This document shows, piece by piece, positions 15,644 to 23,923 of a stretch of 34,642 nucleotides of DNA (its first letter is position 1; every line of letters begins with the position of its first letter). Both the position numbers and the translations under genes were made by a program. A model generated the notes under the pieces. It worked only from the letters and a program-made list of their open reading frames with translations, was not told the DNA's origin and searched no databases. This DNA comes from DAISIL01 sp036822015 (lineage in GTDB: Bacteria > Bacteroidota > Bacteroidia > Cytophagales > Bernardetiaceae), in contig DAISIL010000032.1 in the NCBI GenBank assembly GCA_036822015.1, positions 1 through 34,642 on the forward strand, read 5' to 3'.

Positions 15644-17689
15644 TTGAAAAAACTACAAGCCGTTTTGGTTCGTGCGGCATATGTCCTATGCTGCTGGGTA
15701 AGTAATGCAGCGGCACAAACGACGACTGACAGCCTCGTGAAGGTGCTTGAGCAACTGGATGAGCCTAAGCAGCGGGTAGAGCTACTCCAGCAGCTGGCAC
15801 GCCAACTCAAAGATACCCAGCCTCGACAGGCCATCACCTATGCCCAACAAGCCTACGGGCTGGCACAGGGCGATGAGCGGGTGATGGCACGCGCCCAAAT
15901 TGCCATAGGGTGGAGTTATTACCGGCTGGGGGAAATTGACAGTGCTTTTTTGGTGAGCCAAGCAGCCCTAAAAGCCCTGGAAATGCAAGGCGATCAAGAC
16001 CTACAAGCCGAAGTCTTAACCAACATCGCGGCTATCTACAACGCCCAGGGGCAACTCGAACGCTCGCTAGATTACTTTCAGCAGTCCATGCAAATTTATC
16101 AAGCTATCGGACACGACCAAGGCGTAGGGCGATGCCTCAACAATATTGCTTTCACGAATTACAAACTACAAAATTACGATACTGCTCAGGCATACATTAC
16201 CCGCTCGATTGCCCACAATAGCGGCAAAAACACCTACTACCTAGCCTTTGCCATTCGTACCAAAGGCGATATTCATTCCGCCCAAAACCAAACCAGACGC
16301 GCGATCCAGAACTGGGAGGCGGCCCTCCAGCTAGCAGCCCAGGAGCAGCTGCATAACTTACAAATCACCTGCCTCAATCGCCTGGGTAAGGTTTATCTCC
16401 AGACGAAACAGTATCCGCGTAGCTTGCAGTTTTTGCGACAAGCCACGGATTTGGGCGAACGCTACCGCTTTCGTCCCGAACTGGCAGACAGCTACTTACT
16501 GCTCTCCCAAAGCTATGCCGCCCAAAACGACCATCAGCGGGCCCTCGACTACCACCAACGATTTTTTGCTCTCCATGATTCGATCTTTAATGAAGACAAC
16601 AACAAAAAGATCAATCAGCTACAAGCCCGATTTGAGAACCAACAAAAAGAAAAACAAATTCTACTCCTCCAAACCGAGCAGGCCCAGGCAGAGGCAGCCT
16701 ACGAAAAAGAAGCCATACGCCAGCGTTGGGTGCTGCTCATGGTCTTGTTGCTCTTCCTGACCGCTGGGCTGGTCGCTGCTTTGAGTATTCGGAGCAAAAA
16801 CAAAATTCAGAAAGCCTACCAAGCCTTAGCACTAGCAAATACTAAAATATCCGCCAAAAATGAAGAAATCAACCAACAAAAAGAAGAAATCTTACAAACC
16901 CTAGATGTCGTCAATGCACAAAAATTACAGATCGAAACCCAAAATCAGGACATCACCGATTCGATCAACTACGCCCTGCGCATCCAACAAAACATCATGC
17001 CCGCCCTGGCCGATCTCAAACAGCAGCTCGACTGCTTTGTCTTCTTTCGTCCCAAAGACATCGTTTCGGGTGATTTTTATTGGTTTACCGAAAAGCCCAA
17101 CAAAAAAATCGTCGTTGTCGCCGACTGTACCGGACACGGGGTCTCGGGCGCTTTCCTGACCATCATCGCCAACAATATCCTCAACCATATCATCCATGAT
17201 AGAGAAATCCACGAACCCGAGCGCATCCTCAACTTGATGACCCCACGCCTGCACCAAATACTCTCCCAAAAAAATAACGATCATCGCATCACGGATGGCA
17301 TGGACATCGCTATCCTGACCCTGACCCCCGAAAAAATCATGTATGCCGGTGCCATGAACCCGCTTTACCTCGTCCAAAATCAACAACTCCAAGTCTTGAA
17401 GCCAGACAAAATTCCCATCGGTACACGCGAAAAGGGCTTTGCTTACCAGGGTCAAGAACTTCTGCCCCAGGCGGGGATGATGCTCTACCTTTTTTCGGAT
17501 GGATACAGGGATCAGTTTGGGGGCGAAAAAGGGCGAAAGCTGATGAGCAAAAATTTCAAAAAGCTACTCCAGGACATCTCCGACCTACCCACAGCGCAGC
17601 AACAACAGGTATTATCCACGCACTTTGTCCAGTGGAAGGGCGCGTATGCACAGACCGATGACGTACTCGTGATGGGTATTCGGATTTAA
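15644..17689 (+). CDS. TPR sensor with cytoplasmic SpoIIE/PP2C-type serine phosphatase
   Basis: A 681-residue membrane protein. I favour the TTG at 15644, preceded by AGAGGG about 10 nt upstream, because it yields MKKLQAVLVRAAYVLCCWVSNAAAQ, a normal signal peptide; a TTG at 15608 would add twelve polar residues. After the signal come about six TPR units (residues roughly 30-320; LTNIAAIYNAQGQLERSLDYF, CLNNIAFTNYKL, CLNRLGKVYLQ), a coiled coil, one transmembrane helix (WVLLMVLLLFLTAGLVAALSI), a second coiled coil and the SpoIIE domain. Metal-binding motifs are present: GDFYW, VADCTGHGVSGAF, DGMDIAILTL, YAGAMNPLYL, LFSDGYRDQFGGE and TDDVLVMGI. The domain order suggests signalling across the inner membrane to dephosphorylate an anti-sigma antagonist or similar partner. 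Such proteins are common and numerous in Cytophagia. Confidence 0.93.
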   Translation: MKKLQAVLVRAAYVLCCWVSNAAAQTTTDSLVKVLEQLDEPKQRVELLQQLARQLKDTQPRQAITYAQQAYGLAQGDERVMARAQIAIGWSYYRLGEIDSAFLVSQAALKALEMQGDQDLQAEVLTNIAAIYNAQGQLERSLDYFQQSMQIYQAIGHDQGVGRCLNNIAFTNYKLQNYDTAQAYITRSIAHNSGKNTYYLAFAIRTKGDIHSAQNQTRRAIQNWEAALQLAAQEQLHNLQITCLNRLGKVYLQTKQYPRSLQFLRQATDLGERYRFRPELADSYLLLSQSYAAQNDHQRALDYHQRFFALHDSIFNEDNNKKINQLQARFENQQKEKQILLLQTEQAQAEAAYEKEAIRQRWVLLMVLLLFLTAGLVAALSIRSKNKIQKAYQALALANTKISAKNEEINQQKEEILQTLDVVNAQKLQIETQNQDITDSINYALRIQQNIMPALADLKQQLDCFVFFRPKDIVSGDFYWFTEKPNKKIVVVADCTGHGVSGAFLTIIANNILNHIIHDREIHEPERILNLMTPRLHQILSQKNNDHRITDGMDIAILTLTPEKIMYAGAMNPLYLVQNQQLQVLKPDKIPIGTREKGFAYQGQELLPQAGMMLYLFSDGYRDQFGGEKGRKLMSKNFKKLLQDISDLPTAQQQQVLSTHFVQWKGAYAQTDDVLVMGIRI

Positions 17690-17771
17690 TCCCTGTTTTT
17701 TTGTGTCTAGCCAAGCAACCTTTCTTCTACCGTGTTACTCTCTATGATTGTTTCTCATCCATCCCTCTGAT

Positions 17772-20135
17772 ATGATTCGTTTGCTATTTGCGCTAAGTGT
17801 AATTTTTCAATCTACTTTTTTGTATGCCCAAAAACATACCGTCTCCGGCACGATACGCGATGGTGGCAATGGCGAGACACTCATTGGGGCGACCGTTACG
17901 GTCAAGGAACTCCCCAAAGTAGGTGCCATCACCAACCCCTACGGTTTTTATTCCCTCACCCTTCCGGCAGGGGATTATACCTTTCAATTTTCATTTGTCG
18001 GCTTTGAAAATCAAGAAAAAAAGATCACCCTACAAGGCAACCAAACCCTAAACGTTGAACTAAATGAAGGTGGCATCACGACAGAGGAAGTAGAAATCGT
18101 CGCCAAAAAGGCAGAGGATGAACGAGTAGCTTCTATCAGTATGAGCAAGGAAGAACTCAAGATAGAACAGGTGAAGGTCATTCCGGCGGTCTTTGGAGAG
18201 ATTGATGTTATCAAGACCTTAACGCTGCTGCCAGGGGTACAAAATGCCTCCGAAGGTACCTCGGGTTTGTTTGTCCGTGGGGGAGCTAACGATCAGAACC
18301 TGATTCTTTTAGATGATGCCCCGGTCTATAATGCCTCTCACCTGCTGGGGTTCTTTTCGGTCTTCAATCCGGATGCGGTAAAAGATGTACAGTTGTATAA
18401 GGGCGGTATCCCGTCGCGCTTTGGGGGGCGACTTTCCTCTATTGTTGATATTCGGATGCGGGAGGGCAACAGCAAAAAGATGCAGCTATCGGGTGGAATT
18501 GGCTCGATTGCTAGCCGGCTCACCCTCGAGGGGCCACTCATCAAAGATAAAGCCTCGTTCATGCTTTCAGGAAGGCGGACTTATGCTGATGTTTTTTTGA
18601 ATTTTTCTAATGATCCTGATATTCGTAACAATACCCTTTATTTTTATGACTTCAACGCCAAAGCTAACTACCGCATCTCGGACAAAGACCGTCTCTTTGT
18701 CTCGGGCTACTTTGGGCGGGATGTGTTTAACTTCGATGATGTGTTTGGCTTAAACTGGGGCAACGCCACGGCTACCCTACGCTGGAACCACATTTTTAGC
18801 CAAAAACTATTTCTCAATACGACTTTTATTTTTTCAAACTTCGATTATGGTTTTGACATCAAAGATGGTAGCCAAAATTTTCAGTGGCGATCTAGCCTGC
18901 GAGATTACGAAGTCAAGACCGATTTTACGTACTTTCTCAATCCCCAAAACACGATCACCTTCGGGATGACCCAAATTTTGCATCGCTTCAGGCCCGCCAC
19001 GATCAGGCCCATCGACGACTCTTCGATTTTTATTGAATTGGCCCTGGATGATACGTATGCCTGGGAAAATGCTTTTTATATCGGCAATGAGCAGGAAATC
19101 AGTCCGGCTTTATCGGTTGAGTACGGTTTGCGCTATTCTACCTTTCAAAATGTGGGCAAAGGCACGGAGTATATCTACGCCGAGGGAGCGGAGCTAAGCG
19201 ATAATGCCATCGTGGATACGGTGCAGTTTTCGGGGCTTTCGCTGCGCAATTTTTATCATGGGTTGGAGCCACGCTTGGGGATGCGCTATCGGGTACGCGA
19301 TGATATATCCCTCAAAGCCTCCTATAACCGCACGCGGCAATACATCCAAATTGCCTCCCCGAGTACGGCTGGTCTGCCCTTTGATCGCTGGGTTCCTACC
19401 CAACGTTACTTAGAACCCCAAATCGGCGATCAGGTAGCCCTGGGCTACTTTCAGAACTTCCGCGACAATCAATTTGAATTTTCAGCAGAGGTATATTACA
19501 AATGGATGCAAAATCAATTTGATGTAAAAGATGGCGGAGATATTTTGCTAAACAACAACGTAGAAGATGCACTGTTAGCCGGTGAGGCCTGGTCTTATGG
19601 CTTAGAACTCATGCTCCGCAAAAATATCGGACGTACTTCTGGTTGGGTAAGCTACACCTGGTCAAAGACCCAACGGCGTATTCCGGGCATCAACGGTGGG
19701 CTGGCTTATAGCCCGCGTTACGACCGCAGGCACGATGTTTCTTTTGTCCTGACACACCAGTTCAATGAGCGGATGACATTGGGTGCCACGTGGGTATATG
19801 CCACAGGAGCAGCGGTATCGTTTCCCGTAGGCAAGTACGAAATCGAAGGGCGGCAGATTGAATATTACGATCCCCTGGACAGAAACGGCGACCGTATGCC
19901 GGCCTATCATCGCTTTGATGTCTCTTTGACCATCGACGGAAAAAACAAAAAAAATCGCGCCTGGCAAGGAAGTTGGAACTTCTCTATTTACAATCTCTAC
20001 AACCGCAAAAATCCTTTCAGTATTTATTTCAGAGAGAACGAAAATAACGCCAGTCAAACTGAAGCCGTACAAACGACACTTTTTGGTATTATTCCATCGG
20101 TAACCTATAACTTTCGTTTGGTAGGAAAAAAGTAA
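17772..20135 (+). CDS. TonB-dependent receptor with carboxypeptidase-like N-terminal domain
   Basis: A 787-residue outer-membrane receptor. I choose ATG 17772 over an upstream TTG-type start at 17748 because it gives a direct signal peptide (MIRLLFALSVIFQSTFLYAQ). Order: a CarboxypepD_reg-like beta-sandwich (about 23-105; HTVSGTIRDG, LIGATVTVKEL, GFYSLTLPAGDYTFQFSFVGF), a plug domain (about 130-240; VIKTLTLLPGVQ, LFVRGGANDQNLILLDDAPVYN, KGGIPSRFGGRLSSIVDIRM), and a beta-barrel to the end. It is shorter than SusC proteins and no SusD partner lies next to it, so it belongs to the smaller receptors that take up unknown ligands, peptides or metals. It ends in YNFRLVGKK rather than a terminal aromatic residue. 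Ligand unknown. Confidence 0.94.
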   Translation: MIRLLFALSVIFQSTFLYAQKHTVSGTIRDGGNGETLIGATVTVKELPKVGAITNPYGFYSLTLPAGDYTFQFSFVGFENQEKKITLQGNQTLNVELNEGGITTEEVEIVAKKAEDERVASISMSKEELKIEQVKVIPAVFGEIDVIKTLTLLPGVQNASEGTSGLFVRGGANDQNLILLDDAPVYNASHLLGFFSVFNPDAVKDVQLYKGGIPSRFGGRLSSIVDIRMREGNSKKMQLSGGIGSIASRLTLEGPLIKDKASFMLSGRRTYADVFLNFSNDPDIRNNTLYFYDFNAKANYRISDKDRLFVSGYFGRDVFNFDDVFGLNWGNATATLRWNHIFSQKLFLNTTFIFSNFDYGFDIKDGSQNFQWRSSLRDYEVKTDFTYFLNPQNTITFGMTQILHRFRPATIRPIDDSSIFIELALDDTYAWENAFYIGNEQEISPALSVEYGLRYSTFQNVGKGTEYIYAEGAELSDNAIVDTVQFSGLSLRNFYHGLEPRLGMRYRVRDDISLKASYNRTRQYIQIASPSTAGLPFDRWVPTQRYLEPQIGDQVALGYFQNFRDNQFEFSAEVYYKWMQNQFDVKDGGDILLNNNVEDALLAGEAWSYGLELMLRKNIGRTSGWVSYTWSKTQRRIPGINGGLAYSPRYDRRHDVSFVLTHQFNERMTLGATWVYATGAAVSFPVGKYEIEGRQIEYYDPLDRNGDRMPAYHRFDVSLTIDGKNKKNRAWQGSWNFSIYNLYNRKNPFSIYFRENENNASQTEAVQTTLFGIIPSVTYNFRLVGKK

Positions 20136-20160
20136 GGGTTGCCTCCAAATGCGCTGCTTT

Positions 20161-20194
20161 TTGTATCTTGATCTTGGGAGATTTGTTATCTTTG
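20161..20194 (+). promoter_or_regulatory. Bacteroidota-type promoter for rmlC
   Basis: TTG at 20161-20163 (part of a T-rich TTTTTG), a 23-nt spacer, and TATCTTTG at 20187-20194, an exact TAnnTTTG. The ATG at 20208 follows after 13 nt, so the leader would be very short. An alternative TTG at 20168-20170 gives 16-nt spacing. Confidence 0.55.
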
Positions 20195-20207
20195 TAAAAA
20201 AGATGCC

Positions 20208-20765
20208 ATGAAAGCAGAGCCAACGCGCATTTCCTCACTCCGTGTATTGACCCCAAAGGTGTTTGAGGATCACAGAGGCTATTTTTTTGAGAGCTACAAC
20301 GAACAACAGATGACGCTGGCTCTGGGGGAGATGCCGCCACACTTTGTACAAGATAACCAGTCTCGGTCTGGTTATGGGGTGTTACGCGGCTTGCATTTTC
20401 AGGTTTATCCACACGCCCAAACCAAACTGGTGCGCGTGATTTCGGGGGAAATCTTTGATGTAGTGGTAGATATTCGTCCAGATTCAGATACGTTTGGGGA
20501 TTGGGAGGGGGTATATCTAAGTGCCAAAAATCGAAAACAACTTTTTATTCCGCCGGGCTTTGCGCACGGTTTCCTGGTTGTCAGTTCGATGGCGGAGATT
20601 CTCTATAAGTGCGACGCTTTCTATGCCCCTGATTTTGAGCGTGTGTTGGCCTACAACGATCCGAGCTTGGGTATTGATTGGCCACTGCCCGAGCAGGATT
20701 TGATCCTCTCCGAAAAAGACAAAAAAGGCGTACATTTACGGGAAATGCCCCATCTCAAATTCTGA
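20208..20765 (+). CDS. rmlC: dTDP-4-dehydrorhamnose 3,5-epimerase
   Basis: A 185-residue cupin-fold epimerase (RmlC/RfbC), which converts dTDP-4-keto-6-deoxyglucose to dTDP-4-keto-rhamnose, the third step of dTDP-L-rhamnose synthesis. Motifs match the family: KVFEDHRGYFFESYN, QDNQSRSGYGVLRGLHFQ with the catalytic base H63, KLVRVISGEIFDVVVDIR, IPPGFAHGF and YKCDAFYAP with the acid Y139, then GIDWP. Length is normal (about 180). rmlA, rmlB and rmlD are not in the window, so it is an isolated copy; rhamnose or a related deoxysugar would feed the cell-surface polysaccharide. It has its own promoter and the 7TM protein gene follows 9 nt later. Confidence 0.95.
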   Translation: MKAEPTRISSLRVLTPKVFEDHRGYFFESYNEQQMTLALGEMPPHFVQDNQSRSGYGVLRGLHFQVYPHAQTKLVRVISGEIFDVVVDIRPDSDTFGDWEGVYLSAKNRKQLFIPPGFAHGFLVVSSMAEILYKCDAFYAPDFERVLAYNDPSLGIDWPLPEQDLILSEKDKKGVHLREMPHLKF

Positions 20766-20774
20766 TCGCGCCCG

Positions 20775-21821
20775 ATGAACGTCCGACTATGGCTATCTGG
20801 CTGTATTTTGCTTTGGCTTATTCAACCGCTGTCCGCCAAACAAATATCACTCATTAAGGCGGTGCATCTTGTTGAAAACGGGAAGCTCATCCCGATCAAG
20901 CAGCGTTTATTTTTTCTTCAAAAAAATGAAACAGGCTATCATTTTATTTTGGAAATAGACAGTACCGCGCTGCGTACCGGCGACTATGTACTTAGCCTCA
21001 ACAATCCCTTGCTCGATCAGTGGAAAGCAGAAGAGATCGTTTATGATGGCAAAACCGCCGTTTTTTCGGGAGAACTCGCCTTATCTCTGCCCTCCAGTTC
21101 TAAGCAGCTTCGCGTGTACATCCCCGTACAAGAACGCTGGCCGCTGCATGTGCAGTTTAGCTTACAAAGCCTTGAAGAAAAGCATTATATGCACCAACAA
21201 CGCTACTATTTGTTGGTGGGTTTTGCTGCTTTGTCCGGCTTAGGAGTGCTTGTTTTTGGAGGGTTAGCCCTGTACCGACGGCGGGGAATATACGCAGGCT
21301 GGGGGCTGCTTTGGGTGTGGCTTGGGGTGTATGGAGGAGCCATCGAAGGGCTATGGTCGCCTTATCTGGGATCGGCGGCGGCCAACGACCAGTTGCAGAA
21401 CTTTAGTGGTGGATTATTGTTTTTTTTGCTGATCTATCTGGTGCGCTATTGGCTGCAAAGTCATCGTACCTTAGCTGATCTGGATATTTTTGCTCGTTTT
21501 TTGGCATGGCTCAATGTACTCCTTGCCCTGGTTAGTCTTGGGGTGCAGTTGCCATTTTTTACAAAAGTATGCTACTATAATCATTTCTTTTCGGTGTTTT
21601 TGGTTTTCTTTTTGTTGCTACTTAGGCAAGCCCAGGGGGTATATACTTTGGGAATTGCGGTGCGCGGGAGCTACCTTGGGCTAATGGGATTTTTGATGGT
21701 CATTTTACGTACACAGGAGGTGATCGCAGATTCTTTTCTAAACTTACATAGCATAATTTTGGGGCTGTCTTTTCAATGCTTATTTTTGAGTGTTTGCTTG
21801 CTGCGCGATGAACCACGTTGA
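20775..21821 (+). CDS. 7TMR-DISM-like seven-helix membrane protein without output domain
   Basis: A 348-residue protein: signal peptide (MNVRLWLSGCILLWLIQPLSA), an extracytoplasmic beta-rich domain of about 110 residues, then seven hydrophobic helices (starting near YLLVGFAALSGLGVL, GWGLLWVWLGVYG, GGLLFFLLIYLV, LAWLNVLLALVSLG, FFSVFLVFFLLLL, YLGLMGFLMVIL and IILGLSFQCLFLSVC). This is the architecture of 7TMR-DISM receptors, which usually continue into a histidine kinase, diguanylate cyclase or other cytoplasmic output. Here the chain stops after the seventh helix with RDEPR. Sequence-level assignment is tentative; architecture is the main evidence. It lies 9 nt after rmlC and its last 14 nt overlap the EamA transporter gene, so all three may be co-transcribed. 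Confidence 0.72.
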   Translation: MNVRLWLSGCILLWLIQPLSAKQISLIKAVHLVENGKLIPIKQRLFFLQKNETGYHFILEIDSTALRTGDYVLSLNNPLLDQWKAEEIVYDGKTAVFSGELALSLPSSSKQLRVYIPVQERWPLHVQFSLQSLEEKHYMHQQRYYLLVGFAALSGLGVLVFGGLALYRRRGIYAGWGLLWVWLGVYGGAIEGLWSPYLGSAAANDQLQNFSGGLLFFLLIYLVRYWLQSHRTLADLDIFARFLAWLNVLLALVSLGVQLPFFTKVCYYNHFFSVFLVFFLLLLRQAQGVYTLGIAVRGSYLGLMGFLMVILRTQEVIADSFLNLHSIILGLSFQCLFLSVCLLRDEPR

Positions 21822-22707
21822 TTTTGACTATCTGAGGCTGCACTTGATTGTTTTCCTGACCGGGCTAACGCCATCAGCGGTTAAGATGATCGACTTGCCT
21901 TTTGTCGAGATTGTGTTTTATCGTACCCTCCTGACTGTCCTGCTTCTGGCTTTATACATCGCCTATCGGCGGTATCCTTTTCGCTATCCTCGAGCCGCTG
22001 TTTTCAAGATGATTGGCAGTGGTGCTTTGCTCTCTTTGTTTTGGGTCTTTTATACGCTCTCCGTCCAGACCTCTACAGCCTCCGTGGCGGCCGTGGGTGC
22101 TGCCACAACGACGCTTTGGATTACCCTACTCGAACCCTTGATCTTTAAGCGCAAAACGAAAGCCTTTCAGGGTTTGATGGCTCTCAATGCCGTATTTGGT
22201 ATTTATATCATCTACAACTCCGATTTTGCCTACAACGAAGGCTTTGCCTTTGGTATTGCGGCTGGCTTTTTTGGGGCTTTGCTCACGATACAGAGTAGCC
22301 TGTTTTCCAAGAAAAGTTACAACTCGTTCAGTATCACCTTTTATCAAATGTTGGGCGCCTGCATCGGGACGGGGCTGTTTATCCCAATTTACGTTTATCT
22401 TTTGCCTAATCTAAGTGGCGGTAATTTTGCTTATCAGATGACCTGGAAGGACTTTTTGCTCATCTTGTTTTTGGTGATTACCCTTTCCATCTATGCCTGG
22501 GCGATGCTTATCCGGGTGATGAAAAAGATTGCTCCCTTTACCGTTGCGCTGGTCAATAATCTGACTCCAATCTATGCCATCATGATCGCCATTTTGTTTT
22601 TTAGTCAGGCCGAACTAATGAATCTCGGTTTTTATGTCGGGACACTGCTCCTGCTGATTTCTGTTTTTGCTTACCCACTCCTGCGCCATCACGCCAAGCA
22701 ATCTTAA
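21808..22707 (+). CDS. EamA/DMT-family membrane transporter
   Basis: A 299-residue inner-membrane protein with about ten hydrophobic helices arranged as two EamA repeats (first repeat about 10-135, second about 150-293). Typical features are EIVFYRTLLTVLLLALYI, ALLSLFWVFYTLSVQTSTASVAAVGAATTTLW near the end of the first repeat, and APFTVALVNNLTPIYAIMIAILFF in the second. Length is normal for the drug/metabolite transporter superfamily; substrates of such proteins range from amino acids to metabolites and cannot be predicted. I use ATG 21808 rather than a start at 21790, since MNHVDFDYLRLHLIVFLTG begins as others do. It overlaps the upstream 7TM gene by 14 nt and converges with the lipoprotein gene at 22760. 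Confidence 0.93.
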   Translation: MNHVDFDYLRLHLIVFLTGLTPSAVKMIDLPFVEIVFYRTLLTVLLLALYIAYRRYPFRYPRAAVFKMIGSGALLSLFWVFYTLSVQTSTASVAAVGAATTTLWITLLEPLIFKRKTKAFQGLMALNAVFGIYIIYNSDFAYNEGFAFGIAAGFFGALLTIQSSLFSKKSYNSFSITFYQMLGACIGTGLFIPIYVYLLPNLSGGNFAYQMTWKDFLLILFLVITLSIYAWAMLIRVMKKIAPFTVALVNNLTPIYAIMIAILFFSQAELMNLGFYVGTLLLLISVFAYPLLRHHAKQS

Positions 22708-22747
22708 AAAAAATTCCCCCCTCAACTAACAAAAAGCCGAAGGGGAA
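22706..22747 (-). terminator. Possible terminator of the beta-propeller lipoprotein gene
   Basis: Read on the minus strand, TTCCCC (22742-22747) and GGGGAA (22714-22719) form a 6-bp stem with a 22-nt loop, directly followed by eight T (the A run at 22706-22713). It sits 12 nt after the minus-strand stop at 22760. The stem is short, hence the modest confidence. Confidence 0.4.
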
Positions 22748-22759
22748 ACGTACATTCAT

Positions 22760-23818
22760 TTACTGAAATACAAAACCACTCGGGGCGCGTCCCGTTGCAA
22801 AATCGCCTCGTGCCATACCGCTCGTGCTGTAGGTAAATACTCGTCCCTCCGTTACCGAAAAATTGCCCTCGGCTACATACAATACGCTGCCATCTGGCGA
22901 AACACCCAAACCATAAGGAGAGTAGTTGGGCGTAATCAGCGGATTAGCCGGCGGCGTGCTGGCCTGAACGCCAAGACTATAAATCGCACGCGTACCAGCA
23001 AAAAAGTCATTGGCGATCCAATACAAAATACCGCCCTGATGCACAAAACTCTCATTATAGCCCGAGACCGAAATACCCGTAATCGTCTTGATAATCTGAT
23101 CGCTGGCTGGGTCGATCTGCACCAAAGCACCCGAAGTACAGATAGCCCAAATACGGTTGTTGTTGTCCATCAGAAGTTTAGATGGGCCGTTGGGTGTTTC
23201 GATGCGTGTCAGGATTTGATCCGTGTTGGGGTCGATGACCAAAATCTCTCGTCCACCCTCCACGGCTGCGTAAATTTTATTGTTTTGTGCCAACATACCC
23301 GCTACACGCTGACCCACTGGAATTGAGCGCGTTACCTGATAGGTATTCACATCCAAAACAGCAATACTTGAAGAGGCGTAGGAAAAATCTCCCCCTGGAT
23401 CGCCCCACACCGATACATAGCCCTTTGTGCCAACGGCCGCAAAATCAAAAGGATCAATTAGGCCTTCCAGATTGGCTTCTTCCCGAAACGTCTTGACATC
23501 TACCACAATCAACTGACTAGCCCGATTGGTCATCAGAAAGGCTTTTCCATTATGAATCTTCATATTTTGGATAATCCCACCCACAGCAAATCCGTTTTCG
23601 GCTTTGAAAATATCCTGTATAGGTGTATTCTGCTCGGTATCATAAAAACTGATCGACCCATCACCATCCGTGAAGTTGCCTTCATTGATGATAAAAAATC
23701 CCGTGCTATATTTGCCAGGTATTTCAGGTTCGGGCATTGGGTCATCATCGTTGCCACAGGCAGTAAAAAGCCAGGGTAAGACGAGCAATAAGTAAAACCA
23801 ATGTGAGTAACGCTTCAT
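22760..23818 (-). CDS. YncE/DUF5074-like beta-propeller lipoprotein
   Basis: A 352-residue lipoprotein: signal peptide ending in FTAC (Cys21), then an acidic GNDDDPMPEPE spacer suggesting surface or outer-membrane placement. The rest is repeating beta-propeller blades in the style of YncE and DUF5074 proteins: FIINEGNFTDGDGSISFYD, QNMKIHNGKAFLMTN, SIAVLDVNTYQVTRSIPVG, EILVIDPNTDQILTRI, ALVQIDPASDQIIKTI and GLGVSPDGSVLYVAEGN. Relatives in Bacteroidota often lie next to TonB receptors for cobalamin or metals, but no such gene is adjacent here. It is probably a ligand-binding or adhesive surface protein; the function is not established. It converges with the EamA gene and is divergent from the SerB-SerA fusion gene (105 bp between starts). 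Confidence 0.88.
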   Translation of the reverse strand: MKRYSHWFYLLLVLPWLFTACGNDDDPMPEPEIPGKYSTGFFIINEGNFTDGDGSISFYDTEQNTPIQDIFKAENGFAVGGIIQNMKIHNGKAFLMTNRASQLIVVDVKTFREEANLEGLIDPFDFAAVGTKGYVSVWGDPGGDFSYASSSIAVLDVNTYQVTRSIPVGQRVAGMLAQNNKIYAAVEGGREILVIDPNTDQILTRIETPNGPSKLLMDNNNRIWAICTSGALVQIDPASDQIIKTITGISVSGYNESFVHQGGILYWIANDFFAGTRAIYSLGVQASTPPANPLITPNYSPYGLGVSPDGSVLYVAEGNFSVTEGRVFTYSTSGMARGDFATGRAPSGFVFQ

Positions 23819-23831
23819 AAAGCAACAAATC

Positions 23832-23866
23832 TTGAAGTGAAAAATGAACGAAGAAAATTAGTTTTG
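23832..23866 (+). promoter_or_regulatory. Probable promoter of the SerB-SerA fusion gene
   Basis: TTG at 23832-23834, a 24-nt spacer, and TAGTTTTG at 23859-23866, matching TAnnTTTG. The ATG at 23924 is 57 nt downstream. Spacing is at the long end of what is known for Bacteroidota. Confidence 0.45.
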
Positions 23867-23923
23867 TAATGGCTTTATGAACGGCCTGTTTATGCTTTTG
23901 TTTAACGACCTTCCCAGAAAAAC

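Noticed and set aside
16925..17455. A 176-codon minus-strand frame opposite the SpoIIE domain
   Set aside because: Antisense to conserved catalytic motifs of the phosphatase; no start context or domain.
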